From contig CANLEM010000001.1 of NCBI GenBank assembly GCA_947489685.1, positions 868,001 to 932,000 on the forward strand: DNA of 64,000 nt, written 5' to 3'. The position numbers and the translations under genes were made by a program. Position 1 is the stretch's first letter. Every line of letters begins with the position of its first letter. Of this stretch, positions 25,592 to 35,021 are shown one piece after another. Under the pieces are notes generated by a model. It was not told the origin of the DNA. It made no database searches and saw only the letters and a program-made list of their open reading frames with translations. Origin of the DNA: an uncultured Aquimarina sp. GTDB taxonomy: Bacteria; Bacteroidota; Bacteroidia; Flavobacteriales; Flavobacteriaceae.

Positions 25592-26206
25592 TTAAAACAA
25601 ACCATTAAGCTCGGCATCTATTCGATTAATGATATTACCTAAATCCTCTGGATTGTCGACAAAATTAAGATGGTCTACATCTACGATAAGAAGATTGCCT
25701 TTATCATAGTCATGTGCCCAGGCTTCATATCTCTCGTTCAACCTACTTAAATAATCAATACTGATAGTGTTTTCATATTCACGACCTCTCTTGTGAATTT
25801 GCGCTACCAAGTTAGGAATACTGCTTCTAAGATATATTAATAAATCTGGACCTTCTACCACTCCTTCCATAAGATCAAATAATGATTTGTAATTTTCAAA
25901 ATCACGATTTGTCATTAAGCCCATGGCATGCAAGTTAGGTGCAAAGATGTATGCATCCTCATAGATAGTTCTATCTTGAATAATATCTTTTCCGCTTTCT
26001 CGAATATCCAGAATTTGTCTAAAACGGCTGTTAAGAAAATAAATCTGGAGATTAAATGACCATCGTTCCATTTTGTTATAAAAATCCTCTAAATAGGGAT
26101 TCTCTAACACATCCTCAAAATGGGCTTCCCATTTATAATGTTTAGCAAGTAATCGGGTTAATGTGGTTTTTCCGGCACCGATGTTTCCAGCTATCGCTAT
26201 ATGCAT
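25592..26206 (-). CDS. Deoxynucleoside kinase
   Basis: 204 residues. Seen: the P-loop AGNIGAGKTTLTRLL (6-20), the substrate region EDVLENPYLEDFYNKMERWS with the ED/W pair, the ERS-like stretch IIQDRTIYEDAYIFA, and the lid RIHKRGREYENT-type stretch (here QIHKRGREYENTISIDYL). It phosphorylates deoxynucleosides for salvage; specificity cannot be told from sequence (dAK/dGK or multi-substrate). It fits with the NupC-type transporter and thyA in the same window, but is not in an operon with them. Confidence 0.93.
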   Translation of the reverse strand: MHIAIAGNIGAGKTTLTRLLAKHYKWEAHFEDVLENPYLEDFYNKMERWSFNLQIYFLNSRFRQILDIRESGKDIIQDRTIYEDAYIFAPNLHAMGLMTNRDFENYKSLFDLMEGVVEGPDLLIYLRSSIPNLVAQIHKRGREYENTISIDYLSRLNERYEAWAHDYDKGNLLIVDVDHLNFVDNPEDLGNIINRIDAELNGLF

Positions 26207-26373
26207 AGTTGATCGTTTTTTTCCAGGGGGATATTTCTGTTAAAACAGTTGGTTATAGTTTGCGGTAAATATAATGGATTTTATGAGGAAGATGAAAGGG
26301 ATATAAAAAAGAATTTATAAAGACAACAATTTTTACGATTTTCACATTTTTACTAAGAAATCAAATACGAGTG

Positions 26374-27054
26374 TTAAACTACTAGTTTATAGCCGTATCC
26401 GCGTACGTTAATGATTTGTATAGACTCATCTTTTTTCAATTTTTTTCTAAGTTTGGTTATAAAAACATCCATACTTCGACCATTAAAAAAATCATCATCT
26501 CCCCATAATTTTTTAAGAATTAGAGAACGATCCAATACTTGATTTTGGTTTTTAACCAAATGAAATAATAAATGCGCCTCTCTATGTGTAAGTTGTTGTG
26601 TTTCTTCCTTAAAAGTTAGTAATTGTTTCTGGAAATCAAAAGTATACTTACCTATTACAGTTGTATTGGTGCCTGCTTGTATTTTAGTTCTTTGTAGTAA
26701 ATTATTAATTCGTACAATTAATTCTTCAATACTAAAAGGCTTTTTGAGATAATCATTACCTCCTATAGTAAATCCTTCTACCACATCTTGCGTTTGCGAT
26801 TTTGCAGTCAAAAAAATAATTGGGATAGCGTTGTCTTCATCTCTAATTTCTTTGGCTAACGTAAATCCATCTTTTTTGGGCATCATAACATCCAGAACAA
26901 GAAGTTTAGGTTGTTTACTTTTGTAAAGGGTATATGCTTCTTCACCATTTTTTGCTAAATGCACAACAAAATTGCGAGTTTCTAAACTTTCTTTAATAAT
27001 TTGACCTAAGGATGGCTCATCTTCAGCCAATAGTATTTCGATAATTTTAGCCAT
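26374..27054 (-). CDS. OmpR-family response regulator
   Basis: 226 residues. The receiver domain (1-120) has the acidic pair in LAEDEPS, phospho-acceptor Asp55 in LLVLDVMMPKKDG, the switch Thr in IIFLTAKSQTQDVV and the lysine in NDYLKKPFS. The winged-helix output domain (about 128-225) has LTHREAHLLFHLVKN and the wing GRSMDVFITKLRKKLKKD..RGYGYKLV. The gene overlaps the histidine-kinase gene by 8 bases and is downstream of it, so the two form one operon. The likely targets are the operon itself and the divergent GLPGLI genes, through the phased repeats at 28602-28630. Confidence 0.95.
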   Translation of the reverse strand: MAKIIEILLAEDEPSLGQIIKESLETRNFVVHLAKNGEEAYTLYKSKQPKLLVLDVMMPKKDGFTLAKEIRDEDNAIPIIFLTAKSQTQDVVEGFTIGGNDYLKKPFSIEELIVRINNLLQRTKIQAGTNTTVIGKYTFDFQKQLLTFKEETQQLTHREAHLLFHLVKNQNQVLDRSLILKKLWGDDDFFNGRSMDVFITKLRKKLKKDESIQIINVRGYGYKLVV

Positions 27055-28561
27055 TGGGTAAATTAATTTTAAAGTTTGTTTGTTCCTGTTCTAATATCAA
27101 TTGGATTGTTCCTTTGTGTTTTTCAATAATAGTTTTGGTATAAAACAAACCAATTCCAAAACCTTTAATATCATGGGTGTTACCTTTTGGCACACGATAA
27201 AATTTATCAAAAACCCGCTCGCGATGTGTTTTGTTTAATGAAACACCATTATCTGTAATTTCGATACTAATACCTGATTTTTCATTCTTTATGATCACTT
27301 TTATAATATCTCCGCCATATTTGATGGCATTATCGATAATGTTGTTAATGGCATTTTCAAAATGAAAGAGATCTACTTTTTTTGATATACTTTCTTGAGA
27401 GTGATCCAGAGTGATTTTTTTGCCCGAAGAATTTCCTTGATGTTTTTTAACCACAGCATCTATCATTTGTACCAGATTTGTTTCTTCAAAATCAAGCTGA
27501 AGCTCTTCACTATCTAGAGTAGCTGTTTCTAATATTTTCTCCACCATAGTGTTTAATTTACCTAAATGATCTGTGGAGATTTCAACATACTTTTTTGTCT
27601 TTTCAGGATCATTGGTTTTATTAAAACTTTGAATGCTTTCTAGAGCTGCGCTAATTGTGGCAATAGGAGTTTTAAATTCATGAGTAATATTACTAATTAA
27701 GTCATTTTTTAACTCAGCAAGTTGTTTTTGTTGATAAATGATTCTCAATAAAAATAATAAACACCCAATCACAGCAGCTACCAATGTAAAGGATAAAAGG
27801 ATACCGAGGAGATTTTTCCTAAAAATAGTCAACTTTTCGTTGGTAAAAAATAGCTCTAAAGAACTAAGGCGAGGTAAAAAAGAAGACTTTGATTTGGTGC
27901 GTAATAATGCAGACTTGATAGCTTTTTTACCAATCTCTTCTTTGATCCCAAAGGGGTTGGTAAATCGCAATCCATAATCTACATTAATATTTTTTCTGGA
28001 TAACTCTTGTTGTAAATAGGAATGTATTTTATTGAGTTTTAATGAATCTTGTGTAATGGATACTATTGCTTTGGTAGCTAGATTACCAAAAATTTCGTTT
28101 ATGCTATCCACATTATGCTGTTTAATTTGATCTTTTTCTAGGCAAAGCATAATATCTAGAACTTTTTGATTTGCTTCTGTTCTACTTAAATTTGGACTTC
28201 TTACAATATGAATACCTTGAGTAGTTGAATCCTTTATTATTGAAATATTAGTATTCTCATTGAGTTTAAAGGAGTCAAGACGTTTGAAATTGGCACTAGC
28301 AACTATGTTTTTTCGCATGTGATGCATTTGCTTTGCGGCCCTGGTCATTATACTATCTGGCATAATGAATACAGCATTTTCTTTGGCCAACTCGGTAAAA
28401 TATTCATCCACAGCATTATCCAGACTAATTTGTACTTCATTGATTAATTGCTGTTTTCCGGTTTTATAATTTTTATAGTTCCAATATGCCTGTATGGCTA
28501 GCGTAATTATGATAACCGCGGTTATAAAGTATAGTATGTTCTTGTAGCTTCCTTTTCTCAT
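27047..28561 (-). CDS. Sensor histidine kinase
   Basis: 504 residues. Two membrane helices (about 8-26 and 250-273) flank a periplasmic sensor domain of about 220 residues with no recognisable family. The kinase core begins at DLISNITHEFKTPI with phospho-acceptor His294, continues through the N box (HFENAINNIIDNAIKYG) and ends with the G boxes (ITDNGVSLN, GFGIGLFYTK). It feeds the response regulator immediately downstream (8-base overlap). Divergent from two GLPGLI genes and a large outer-membrane barrel, which suggests envelope-stress or outer-membrane sensing (inference). Confidence 0.94.
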   Translation of the reverse strand: MRKGSYKNILYFITAVIIITLAIQAYWNYKNYKTGKQQLINEVQISLDNAVDEYFTELAKENAVFIMPDSIMTRAAKQMHHMRKNIVASANFKRLDSFKLNENTNISIIKDSTTQGIHIVRSPNLSRTEANQKVLDIMLCLEKDQIKQHNVDSINEIFGNLATKAIVSITQDSLKLNKIHSYLQQELSRKNINVDYGLRFTNPFGIKEEIGKKAIKSALLRTKSKSSFLPRLSSLELFFTNEKLTIFRKNLLGILLSFTLVAAVIGCLLFLLRIIYQQKQLAELKNDLISNITHEFKTPIATISAALESIQSFNKTNDPEKTKKYVEISTDHLGKLNTMVEKILETATLDSEELQLDFEETNLVQMIDAVVKKHQGNSSGKKITLDHSQESISKKVDLFHFENAINNIIDNAIKYGGDIIKVIIKNEKSGISIEITDNGVSLNKTHRERVFDKFYRVPKGNTHDIKGFGIGLFYTKTIIEKHKGTIQLILEQEQTNFKINLPNG

Positions 28562-28601
28562 ATATCAAAAGTAAGTTTCTTATTAGACATAAAGCTAATC
28601 G

Positions 28602-28630
28602 GTTAACACTCGTTAACACTACTTAACTCA
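28602..28630. promoter_or_regulatory. Three 10-bp-phased repeats in the two-component/GLPGLI divergent promoter
   Basis: GTTAACACTC, GTTAACACTA and CTTAACTCAG follow one another at exact 10-base intervals between the kinase gene (start 28561, leftward) and the first GLPGLI gene (start 28686, rightward). OmpR-family regulators bind direct repeats phased by 10-11 bp. The last unit also forms a small palindrome with AGTTAAAG (28633-28640). A near -7 box, CATATTTG (28650-28657), follows on the plus strand, 29 bases before the GLPGLI start. Probably the operator for the neighbouring response regulator (inference). Confidence 0.6.
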
Positions 28631-28685
28631 GGAGTTAAAGCTTAGTTGTCATATTTGCAGAAGTATTAATCAAAAAACGAATGTT

Positions 28686-29504
28686 ATGTTAAGAATTATA
28701 GTGTTGATTATATTTTTTATAGCTGAAAGTATCAGTGCTCAGGATTTTCAAGGGGTAGTAACCTATCAAACTAATAGAAAAGTAGATTTCAAAGTTGGTG
28801 ATTCTAAAACAAGTCCAGAAATGCAAAAGCAAATTCAAGAAATGCTTAAAAAGCAGTTTCAAAAAGAATTTACGCTAAGTTTTAATGCATCAGAATCTAT
28901 GTATAAAGAAATAGAAAGCCTTGGCGCTCCTCAACCAGCATCTGGAGTACGAATTATGGTTGCTGGCGGAGGGGGCGATTTGCTGTATAAAAATGTCAAA
29001 GAAGAGCGTTTTTCCGATAAGCGCGATATGTTTGGTAAAATTTTTCTTGTTAAAGATAAATTAGAAAAATTGGAGTGGAAACTCGAAAACGAAACCAAAA
29101 AAATAGGCAATTATACGTGTTATAAAGCTACATCGAAACGGATGGTTGAGCGTATGCGAAGTGTTACGATTAATAATGAAGAGAAAAAAGAAATGGAAGC
29201 CGAAGAAGAAGAGCTAACAATAACGGCATGGTATACTCCAGAAATACCTGTAGCACAAGGTCCAGGTAATTTTTGGGGATTACCAGGATTGATCCTAGAG
29301 GTTAATGATGGAGAACAGAACATGCTATGTAGCAAAATTGTACTTAATCCCAAAAAGAAAATAGAAATTAAAGAACCCGAAAAGGGAAAAGTGGTTACTC
29401 AAGAAAAATTTGAAACGGTGATGCGCAAAAAAATGAAAGAAATGCAAGATCGAATGCCTAGAAGGAATGGTGGGCAAAGTGTTCGCATTAGAATGGGTGG
29501 CTAA
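28686..29504 (+). CDS. GLPGLI-family protein (first of two)
   Basis: 272 residues. Signal peptide about 1-18 (AESISAQ). The family name motif is present exactly: GNFWGLPGLILEVNDG (about 196-211). Other shared features are KIGNYTCYKATSKR, ITAWYTPEIPVAQGPG and a Gly/Arg-rich basic C-terminus (RMPRRNGGQSVRIRMGG). Function unknown; GLPGLI proteins are restricted to Bacteroidota and often sit beside TonB-receptor-like barrels, as here. The second GLPGLI gene follows after 82 bases. The first gene right of the divergent two-component promoter, so it is probably controlled by that system. Confidence 0.93.
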   Translation: MLRIIVLIIFFIAESISAQDFQGVVTYQTNRKVDFKVGDSKTSPEMQKQIQEMLKKQFQKEFTLSFNASESMYKEIESLGAPQPASGVRIMVAGGGGDLLYKNVKEERFSDKRDMFGKIFLVKDKLEKLEWKLENETKKIGNYTCYKATSKRMVERMRSVTINNEEKKEMEAEEEELTITAWYTPEIPVAQGPGNFWGLPGLILEVNDGEQNMLCSKIVLNPKKKIEIKEPEKGKVVTQEKFETVMRKKMKEMQDRMPRRNGGQSVRIRMGG

Positions 29505-29586
29505 ATTTAAGATAAGATTAACTTTTTTGAATTAAACCAAGGTGTAATTCTATGGTCTTACTTATTTTCAAATAAATAAGGATCAC

Positions 29587-30462
29587 ATGAAAAAGATCAT
29601 AGTAGTACTTCTGCTCACAACAACAACATGGGGCACTGCCCAAGAATTTCAAGGCAAAGCCTATTATTTTAGTAAAACAAGTGTAGATGCAAATTTTGGA
29701 GGAAGACAAATGTCTGAAAACCAAAAAAAGGCAATTGCTGAACGTTTGAAATCGGCCTTTGAGAAAACTTTTATACTCACTTTTAATCAGGAAGCATCAG
29801 TGTATAAAGAAGAAGCGCAATTAGAAAAATCTAATAATACTGGAAGATGGAGTGCGATGATGTCAGGCTTCACTTCTAATAATTATTATAAAAACATCAA
29901 AGAGAAAGAATATTTTGATCAGCGCGAATTTTACGGTAAAAATTTTCTTATTCGGGATTCTTTAGATCAATATACTTGGACAATGCATAATGAAACTAAG
30001 AAAATAGGCAATTATACATGTTTTAAGGCAACAACTACTAAAAAAGTAAACGAGCTCATGGACTGGAGAGAGATGAGAAGAAAAGCCAGGCAGCAAAGAG
30101 AACAAAGAGAAAATGGTATTAATGATCAAAAGAAGATACAAAATACCTTTGAGCAAGAAGAAGCCGAAGTACCAAAAGAAATAGAAGTGATAGCTTGGTA
30201 TACCCCTGAAATACCGGTTAATCAAGGTCCAGGATCATACTGGGGGTTGCCAGGTTTAATTCTAGAAATTCAAGAAGACAGAAATACATTATTGTGTAAT
30301 AAAATAGTATTGAACACTAAAGATGACACGATTAAAACACCAACAAAAGGAAAAGAAGTTTCACAAGATGAATTTGATAAAATATCGAAAAAGAAAATCG
30401 AAGAAATGATCGAACAATTTAGTACACGCCGTAGAGGTGGTTTTGGTGGTAGAAGAAATTAA
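29587..30462 (+). CDS. GLPGLI-family protein (second of two)
   Basis: 291 residues, a clear paralogue of the gene upstream. Signal peptide about 1-18 (TTWGTAQ). Shared blocks are KKIGNYTCFKATTTK, VIAWYTPEIPVNQGPG and SYWGLPGLILEIQED. It differs by a highly charged insertion (about 160-190: RRKARQQREQRENG) and ends with a Gly/Arg tail (RRRGGFGGRRN). Both tails may bind an acidic surface or be processed. It lies 109 bases before the outer-membrane barrel gene. Tandem duplication followed by divergence is the simplest origin. Confidence 0.93.
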   Translation: MKKIIVVLLLTTTTWGTAQEFQGKAYYFSKTSVDANFGGRQMSENQKKAIAERLKSAFEKTFILTFNQEASVYKEEAQLEKSNNTGRWSAMMSGFTSNNYYKNIKEKEYFDQREFYGKNFLIRDSLDQYTWTMHNETKKIGNYTCFKATTTKKVNELMDWREMRRKARQQREQRENGINDQKKIQNTFEQEEAEVPKEIEVIAWYTPEIPVNQGPGSYWGLPGLILEIQEDRNTLLCNKIVLNTKDDTIKTPTKGKEVSQDEFDKISKKKIEEMIEQFSTRRRGGFGGRRN

Positions 30463-30571
30463 TTTCTGCAAGAAATACACCACTTATAGTTTTACATATC
30501 AATGAATCACACCTTTAAAACATATAAGGGTTAGGATGATTTTGCGATCAATTAAATAGCAATCAATCCAT

Positions 30572-33310
30572 ATGAACAAGTTTATACAACTTATAATAAT
30601 TTTAATCACAATAACAACATCTGCTCAGAATGTTCAGATATCTGGTTTTGTAAAGGACTCGTTAGGAAATCCACTAGAAATGGCAAATGTTATTGCTTAT
30701 AAAAAAGGAGATAATGCAATGATGGGTTACGGAATCACTAATAGTCAAGGGAAATACAAAATATCGGTGCCCGTAAATCAAACGTATAATTTGAAAGTAA
30801 GCTTTATTGGTTTATCGGTCAATCCTAAATCTGTTTCTGTAACCACTACAGATGTTGTGGCTGATTTTGTGATGAACTCGCAAGAAAATAGTTTAGACGA
30901 AGTAGAAATTGTATATGAGATACCCGTTGTGGTAAAAGGAGATACTTTGGTGTATAATACAGATTCTTTTACAACAGGTACAGAAAAAAAACTAGAAGAT
31001 GTGCTGGAAAAACTACCTGGTATTGAGGTCAATGATGATGGAGAAATCGAGGTTGAAGGTAAAACAGTCTCTAAGGTTATGGTAGAAGGGAAGGATTTTT
31101 TTGATGGAGATTCTAAGTTGGCAACCAAAAATATTCCTGCCGATGCATTGGATAAAGTAGAAGTATTGAGAAACTACGAAGATGTAAACCAAATGCGAGG
31201 TCTTCGTAATTCTCAGGATCAAGTGGCGATTAATATTAAGTTAAAAGAAGGTAAGAAGAATTTTTGGTTTGGAGATATAACTGCTGGTGCAGGTGTTGGC
31301 GAGACAGAACGATATCTGATCAAACCAAAGTTGTTTTATTATAGTCCGAAATATAGTGTTAATATCATCACAGATTTTAATGATATTGGCGAAGTTCCTT
31401 TTACACGGCGAGATTATTTTAATTTTACGGGAGGTTTTAGAAACTTAGGTCGTGGTGGTACCTCATTTACAGTATCTAGTGATGATTTGGCTTTTGCAAC
31501 ACTCCAGAATAATAGGGCAAACGAAATTAACACCAAATTTGGCGCAGCTAACTTTAGTTTGGCTGCTAATAAAAAACTCGATATTAGCGGGTATGGAATT
31601 GTAAGTGATACCAAAACAGATTTAATCACAAATACACGCAGGGTTTACATAGATGACACCTCTGATCCTACAGATAATACGATCGAAGAAACCTCGGATA
31701 TTGTGGAACAAAAAAGTAGGCTGGGATTGCTAAAATTAAGTGCGAGTTATAGACCTAACACAAATTTTAGATTAGACTACGATATTTTTGGTAAGCTTTC
31801 AAAACAAGAAGAAAATGATGCGTTTTTATCCGTACGTAGTGATATTTCTGAAAATATCAACGAGAGATTAGAAAATACACCTTTCTCGATTCAGCAAAAT
31901 GCGAATGTGTATTATACATTAGATGAGAAAAATATATTTTCTTTTGAGGCGCAGCACCTATTTCAAAACGAAGATCCTTTTTATAATGCTATTCGGGATG
32001 AAATTCCGTTTAGAGGAATTTTTACAGAAGTAAATAACCCTGCAGACCCAAGTTTGGACACGTTTGATCCTCTTGAAGAGTCAGAACGATATAATGTTAA
32101 CCAAACAAAAGAGGTGCAAACCAATAAAATTGACGCTAAACTGGATTATTATTATGTACTGAATAAAAAAAGTAACCTTAATTTTTCTTTAGGGACCATC
32201 TCAAGTACTCAAAATTTTGATTCTAGCATTTTTCAGATATTAGACAATGGGGATCAAAATGATTTTGAAAACGAGGAGTTCAATAATAATGTGAAGTATA
32301 ACTTTAATGATGTATTTGCAGGTGTACATTACAAATTTATTACAGGTATTTTTACATTTAACCCTGGGATAAGTATCCATAATTATGATCTAAAAGATCA
32401 ACAATTAGGCACCACAATAAATCAAAACGAATGGCAGGTGTTACCAGATTTTTTTGCACTTGCTCAATTTAAAAAAACCGAAAGTTTACGATTTAATTAT
32501 GCTATTACTGCAGAGTATACAGATATTAATAGGTTAGCCTCTGGATATGTTTTTAATAATTATAACTCACTGTCACAAGGTAACCGAAATCTAGAAAATG
32601 CATTGTACGACAATTACTCTCTCAATTATTTCAGTTTTAATATGTTTAATTATACCAATATCTTTGCTAGACTAAGTTATACTAATAGACGTAATCCTAT
32701 TAAAAACACTAGTATAATTGAAGGAATTAATAGAGTGAATACGCCTATTAATTCTAACCTAGCGGATCAAGTACTTTCTGGAAATGGTAGGTTTAGTAGA
32801 ACCTTCGGGAAGATTAAAGGAGAGTTAAATGCCAATCTAAGTTGGTCAAGTTTCAACAATATTGTTAATAATCAACCTAGTGAAAGTATTAGCCTTACAC
32901 AAACCTATAGAACCGAATGGTCAACAAATTTTAAAAAAGGACCAAATTTTGACTTAGGATATAGTATTACGGTGAATGATTATGATAATAATGGAGCCAA
33001 AAGCACCTTTTATACAAGCAGGCCATTTGCCAGATTAGATTGGTCCTTTGCAAAAGGGTTTTTACTTAAATCTTCTTATAGTTATTATAATTATAGAGAT
33101 ACAGAGACCACATTGAATGAATACAGTTTCTGGGATGCCGATCTGTTTTACCAAAAACCGGATAGTAAATGGGAATATAAGTTTTCTGTAACCAATCTAT
33201 TAGATACCAAAAATATTAATCGAGATAGTTTTAATGAACTGTATAATAGCACTTCTAGTTATGCAGTGCAACCTAGATATTGGATACTTAGTATAAAATA
33301 TAATCTGTAG
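30572..33310 (+). CDS. TonB-dependent-receptor-like outer-membrane beta-barrel protein
   Basis: 912 residues. Signal peptide about 1-18 (ITITTSAQ), then a CarboxypepD_reg-like domain (about 22-100: SGFVKDSLGNPLEMANVIAY and KVSFIGL), a plug-like domain (about 110-215: LEDVLEKLPGIEVNDDGEIE, then PADALDKVEVLRNY) and an outer-membrane barrel of repeated aromatic strands to the C-terminal YWILSIKYNL. No N-terminal TonB box is obvious, so TonB use is uncertain. Such barrels adjoin GLPGLI genes in many flavobacteria. With the two-component system across the promoter this forms a four-to-five-gene envelope module. Substrate unknown. Confidence 0.92.
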   Translation: MNKFIQLIIILITITTSAQNVQISGFVKDSLGNPLEMANVIAYKKGDNAMMGYGITNSQGKYKISVPVNQTYNLKVSFIGLSVNPKSVSVTTTDVVADFVMNSQENSLDEVEIVYEIPVVVKGDTLVYNTDSFTTGTEKKLEDVLEKLPGIEVNDDGEIEVEGKTVSKVMVEGKDFFDGDSKLATKNIPADALDKVEVLRNYEDVNQMRGLRNSQDQVAINIKLKEGKKNFWFGDITAGAGVGETERYLIKPKLFYYSPKYSVNIITDFNDIGEVPFTRRDYFNFTGGFRNLGRGGTSFTVSSDDLAFATLQNNRANEINTKFGAANFSLAANKKLDISGYGIVSDTKTDLITNTRRVYIDDTSDPTDNTIEETSDIVEQKSRLGLLKLSASYRPNTNFRLDYDIFGKLSKQEENDAFLSVRSDISENINERLENTPFSIQQNANVYYTLDEKNIFSFEAQHLFQNEDPFYNAIRDEIPFRGIFTEVNNPADPSLDTFDPLEESERYNVNQTKEVQTNKIDAKLDYYYVLNKKSNLNFSLGTISSTQNFDSSIFQILDNGDQNDFENEEFNNNVKYNFNDVFAGVHYKFITGIFTFNPGISIHNYDLKDQQLGTTINQNEWQVLPDFFALAQFKKTESLRFNYAITAEYTDINRLASGYVFNNYNSLSQGNRNLENALYDNYSLNYFSFNMFNYTNIFARLSYTNRRNPIKNTSIIEGINRVNTPINSNLADQVLSGNGRFSRTFGKIKGELNANLSWSSFNNIVNNQPSESISLTQTYRTEWSTNFKKGPNFDLGYSITVNDYDNNGAKSTFYTSRPFARLDWSFAKGFLLKSSYSYYNYRDTETTLNEYSFWDADLFYQKPDSKWEYKFSVTNLLDTKNINRDSFNELYNSTSSYAVQPRYWILSIKYNL

Positions 33311-33464
33311 CTTGACAAGGTTTATAATGTAGAATATAAATCGAATGATGTAGTTATACCTCGTTTTTATGTTGGATATAAATTGTGCTTTACTAAATTC
33401 TTAATAAGAAGATATTTTCGCGCCTAAACTTATCATTACTTAATTAATAAACGTACACAAGCAC

Positions 33465-34886
33465 ATGAAAGAAAAGGGGGCATTATACAGATTTTTATTA
33501 TTTTCTTTACTTCTACTTTTTACAAGTTGTGGAGGTGATGACGCTGGAGAAGAAAATACTCCGGTAAATTCTGAAAAAATATTAGTTTTTCAATTTTTGG
33601 CGGTCGATAATGATGAGTTGACTAGTGATATTACGGCAGATATTGATGATAATACTAAGGTAATAACTGTTGTAGTGCCAGAGGACACGAATATGAGAGA
33701 ATTGATTCCTACAATTCGAATTTCTTCGGAAGCAGAAATTCTTCCAAGTAGCGGGGTTCCAAGAAATTTTGAGAATGAACAAGTCTATGAAATAATTACA
33801 AGTACAGGTGAACTTATTGAGTACACCGTAAATGTTTCTTTGGCTGAAAGTTCAAACAATAGAATGACTAGTTTTGGTTTTTTAGCCTCTAGTAATGCAG
33901 CATTAGCTAGCAATGTTTCCGGAGTTATCGATGAGCAAAACAAAATTGTTACGGTCCTGTTTGAACCCGAAACAAATATCACTGCCTTGCAACCTGCTAT
34001 TGGAGTCGCTAATACCGCAACAATAGTACCTTCGGTGGTAGATATTCTGGATTTTAGTGATAATGTGGATTATACTATTACAGCAGAAAATGGTGATACA
34101 GCCACCTACACAATTTTGTCCTCATTTAAACAAAGGGATGAAAAAGAGATATTGAAATTTGAATTTTTAGCAGATGATAATTCTGGAAATCTTTCAAACG
34201 ATTACGAAGCAACTATATTAAATGAAAACAAAGAGATAAAATTAGAGTTACCAGAGGGTGTTGATTTGAGTATTTTAGTGCCTAGCATAACAATTTCTGA
34301 AGGCGCAATTATTACTCCAAATAATGATATAGCAACTAATTTCAATACCATTTTGGATTTTACAGTAACTGCTGAAGATGGTGGCACTGAAATCTATAAA
34401 GTTAACGTTTATACCAGTAACTCATTAAGAAGCGATAGAGAAGTGCTTATCGACTTTTATAATGCAAGGTTTCAAGGGAATAGTGCATTACAGCAATGGG
34501 ATATAGAATCACAAGATATTAGTGCCTGGGAAGGTGTTACTGTTGAAGAAGGACGAGTAACGTCTTTGGCACCAAGTGATCTTCAATTAAGAATAGAATC
34601 GCTTCCTTCAAGTTTGGGAAAATTAACGGGGCTTAAAATTTTGATTCTTACTAATGATGGAATTAAAGAAATTCCTAAAGAACTTTCAGAGTTAACAGAG
34701 CTGAGATGGTTAATACTTCAAGATAATTTGTTAGAAGAAATTCCGGCAGAGATAGGGAACTTAAACGATCTATTAACGCTTAACTTAACAGGCAATCCTA
34801 TCACAAGTATTCCTAAAGAGATATGTGATTTAAGAGGTGGGGTTACAGAGGTGTTTTTGGATACAGATGATGTTTGTGAAGAATAG
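33465..34886 (+). CDS. Lipoprotein with repeated beta domains and C-terminal leucine-rich repeats
   Basis: 473 residues. The N-terminus is a lipoprotein signal with Cys22 (LLLFTSCGGDD). Three similar DUF5018-like/IgG-type modules follow (about 38-108, 118-185, 212-290), each with a pattern of FxFLAxxN, I(D/N)xxNKxIxxxxP and an ending x-F-T-V-T/xYTVN. The C-terminal about 150 residues contain an LRR cap (DREVLIDFYNARF..WDIES..W) and about four repeats of the form LTGLKILILTNDGIKEIP, ending in a disulfide-like Cys pair. Expected to be a surface-exposed binding protein. It may be an adhesin; partners are unknown. Monocistronic, on the same strand as the barrel gene but 154 bases away. Confidence 0.85.
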   Translation: MKEKGALYRFLLFSLLLLFTSCGGDDAGEENTPVNSEKILVFQFLAVDNDELTSDITADIDDNTKVITVVVPEDTNMRELIPTIRISSEAEILPSSGVPRNFENEQVYEIITSTGELIEYTVNVSLAESSNNRMTSFGFLASSNAALASNVSGVIDEQNKIVTVLFEPETNITALQPAIGVANTATIVPSVVDILDFSDNVDYTITAENGDTATYTILSSFKQRDEKEILKFEFLADDNSGNLSNDYEATILNENKEIKLELPEGVDLSILVPSITISEGAIITPNNDIATNFNTILDFTVTAEDGGTEIYKVNVYTSNSLRSDREVLIDFYNARFQGNSALQQWDIESQDISAWEGVTVEEGRVTSLAPSDLQLRIESLPSSLGKLTGLKILILTNDGIKEIPKELSELTELRWLILQDNLLEEIPAEIGNLNDLLTLNLTGNPITSIPKEICDLRGGVTEVFLDTDDVCEE

Positions 34887-34974
34887 CATCTTAAAAGTCC
34901 ATTTTAATGCTTGATCATTATTCATTTCTAAAGTTGTTTTTAAGGCTTTGTTAATCCTATGATAAATATGTAGT

Positions 34975-35001
34975 TGAGGCCTTTTTATTCATCTATCTTT
35001 A
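34975..35001 (+). promoter_or_regulatory. Possible promoter of the DUF302 gene
   Basis: TTG (34975-34977), 16-base spacer, TATCTTTA (34994-35001), which differs from TAnnTTTG in the last base. It is 20 bases before the ATG. Confidence 0.35.
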
Positions 35002-35021
35002 CCCAAAAACCGTAAATAACA

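Noticed and set aside
30572-33310. Calling the barrel a SusC protein
   Set aside because: No adjoining SusD-type lipoprotein is present, and the plug/barrel match the general CarboxypepD_reg outer-membrane family instead.
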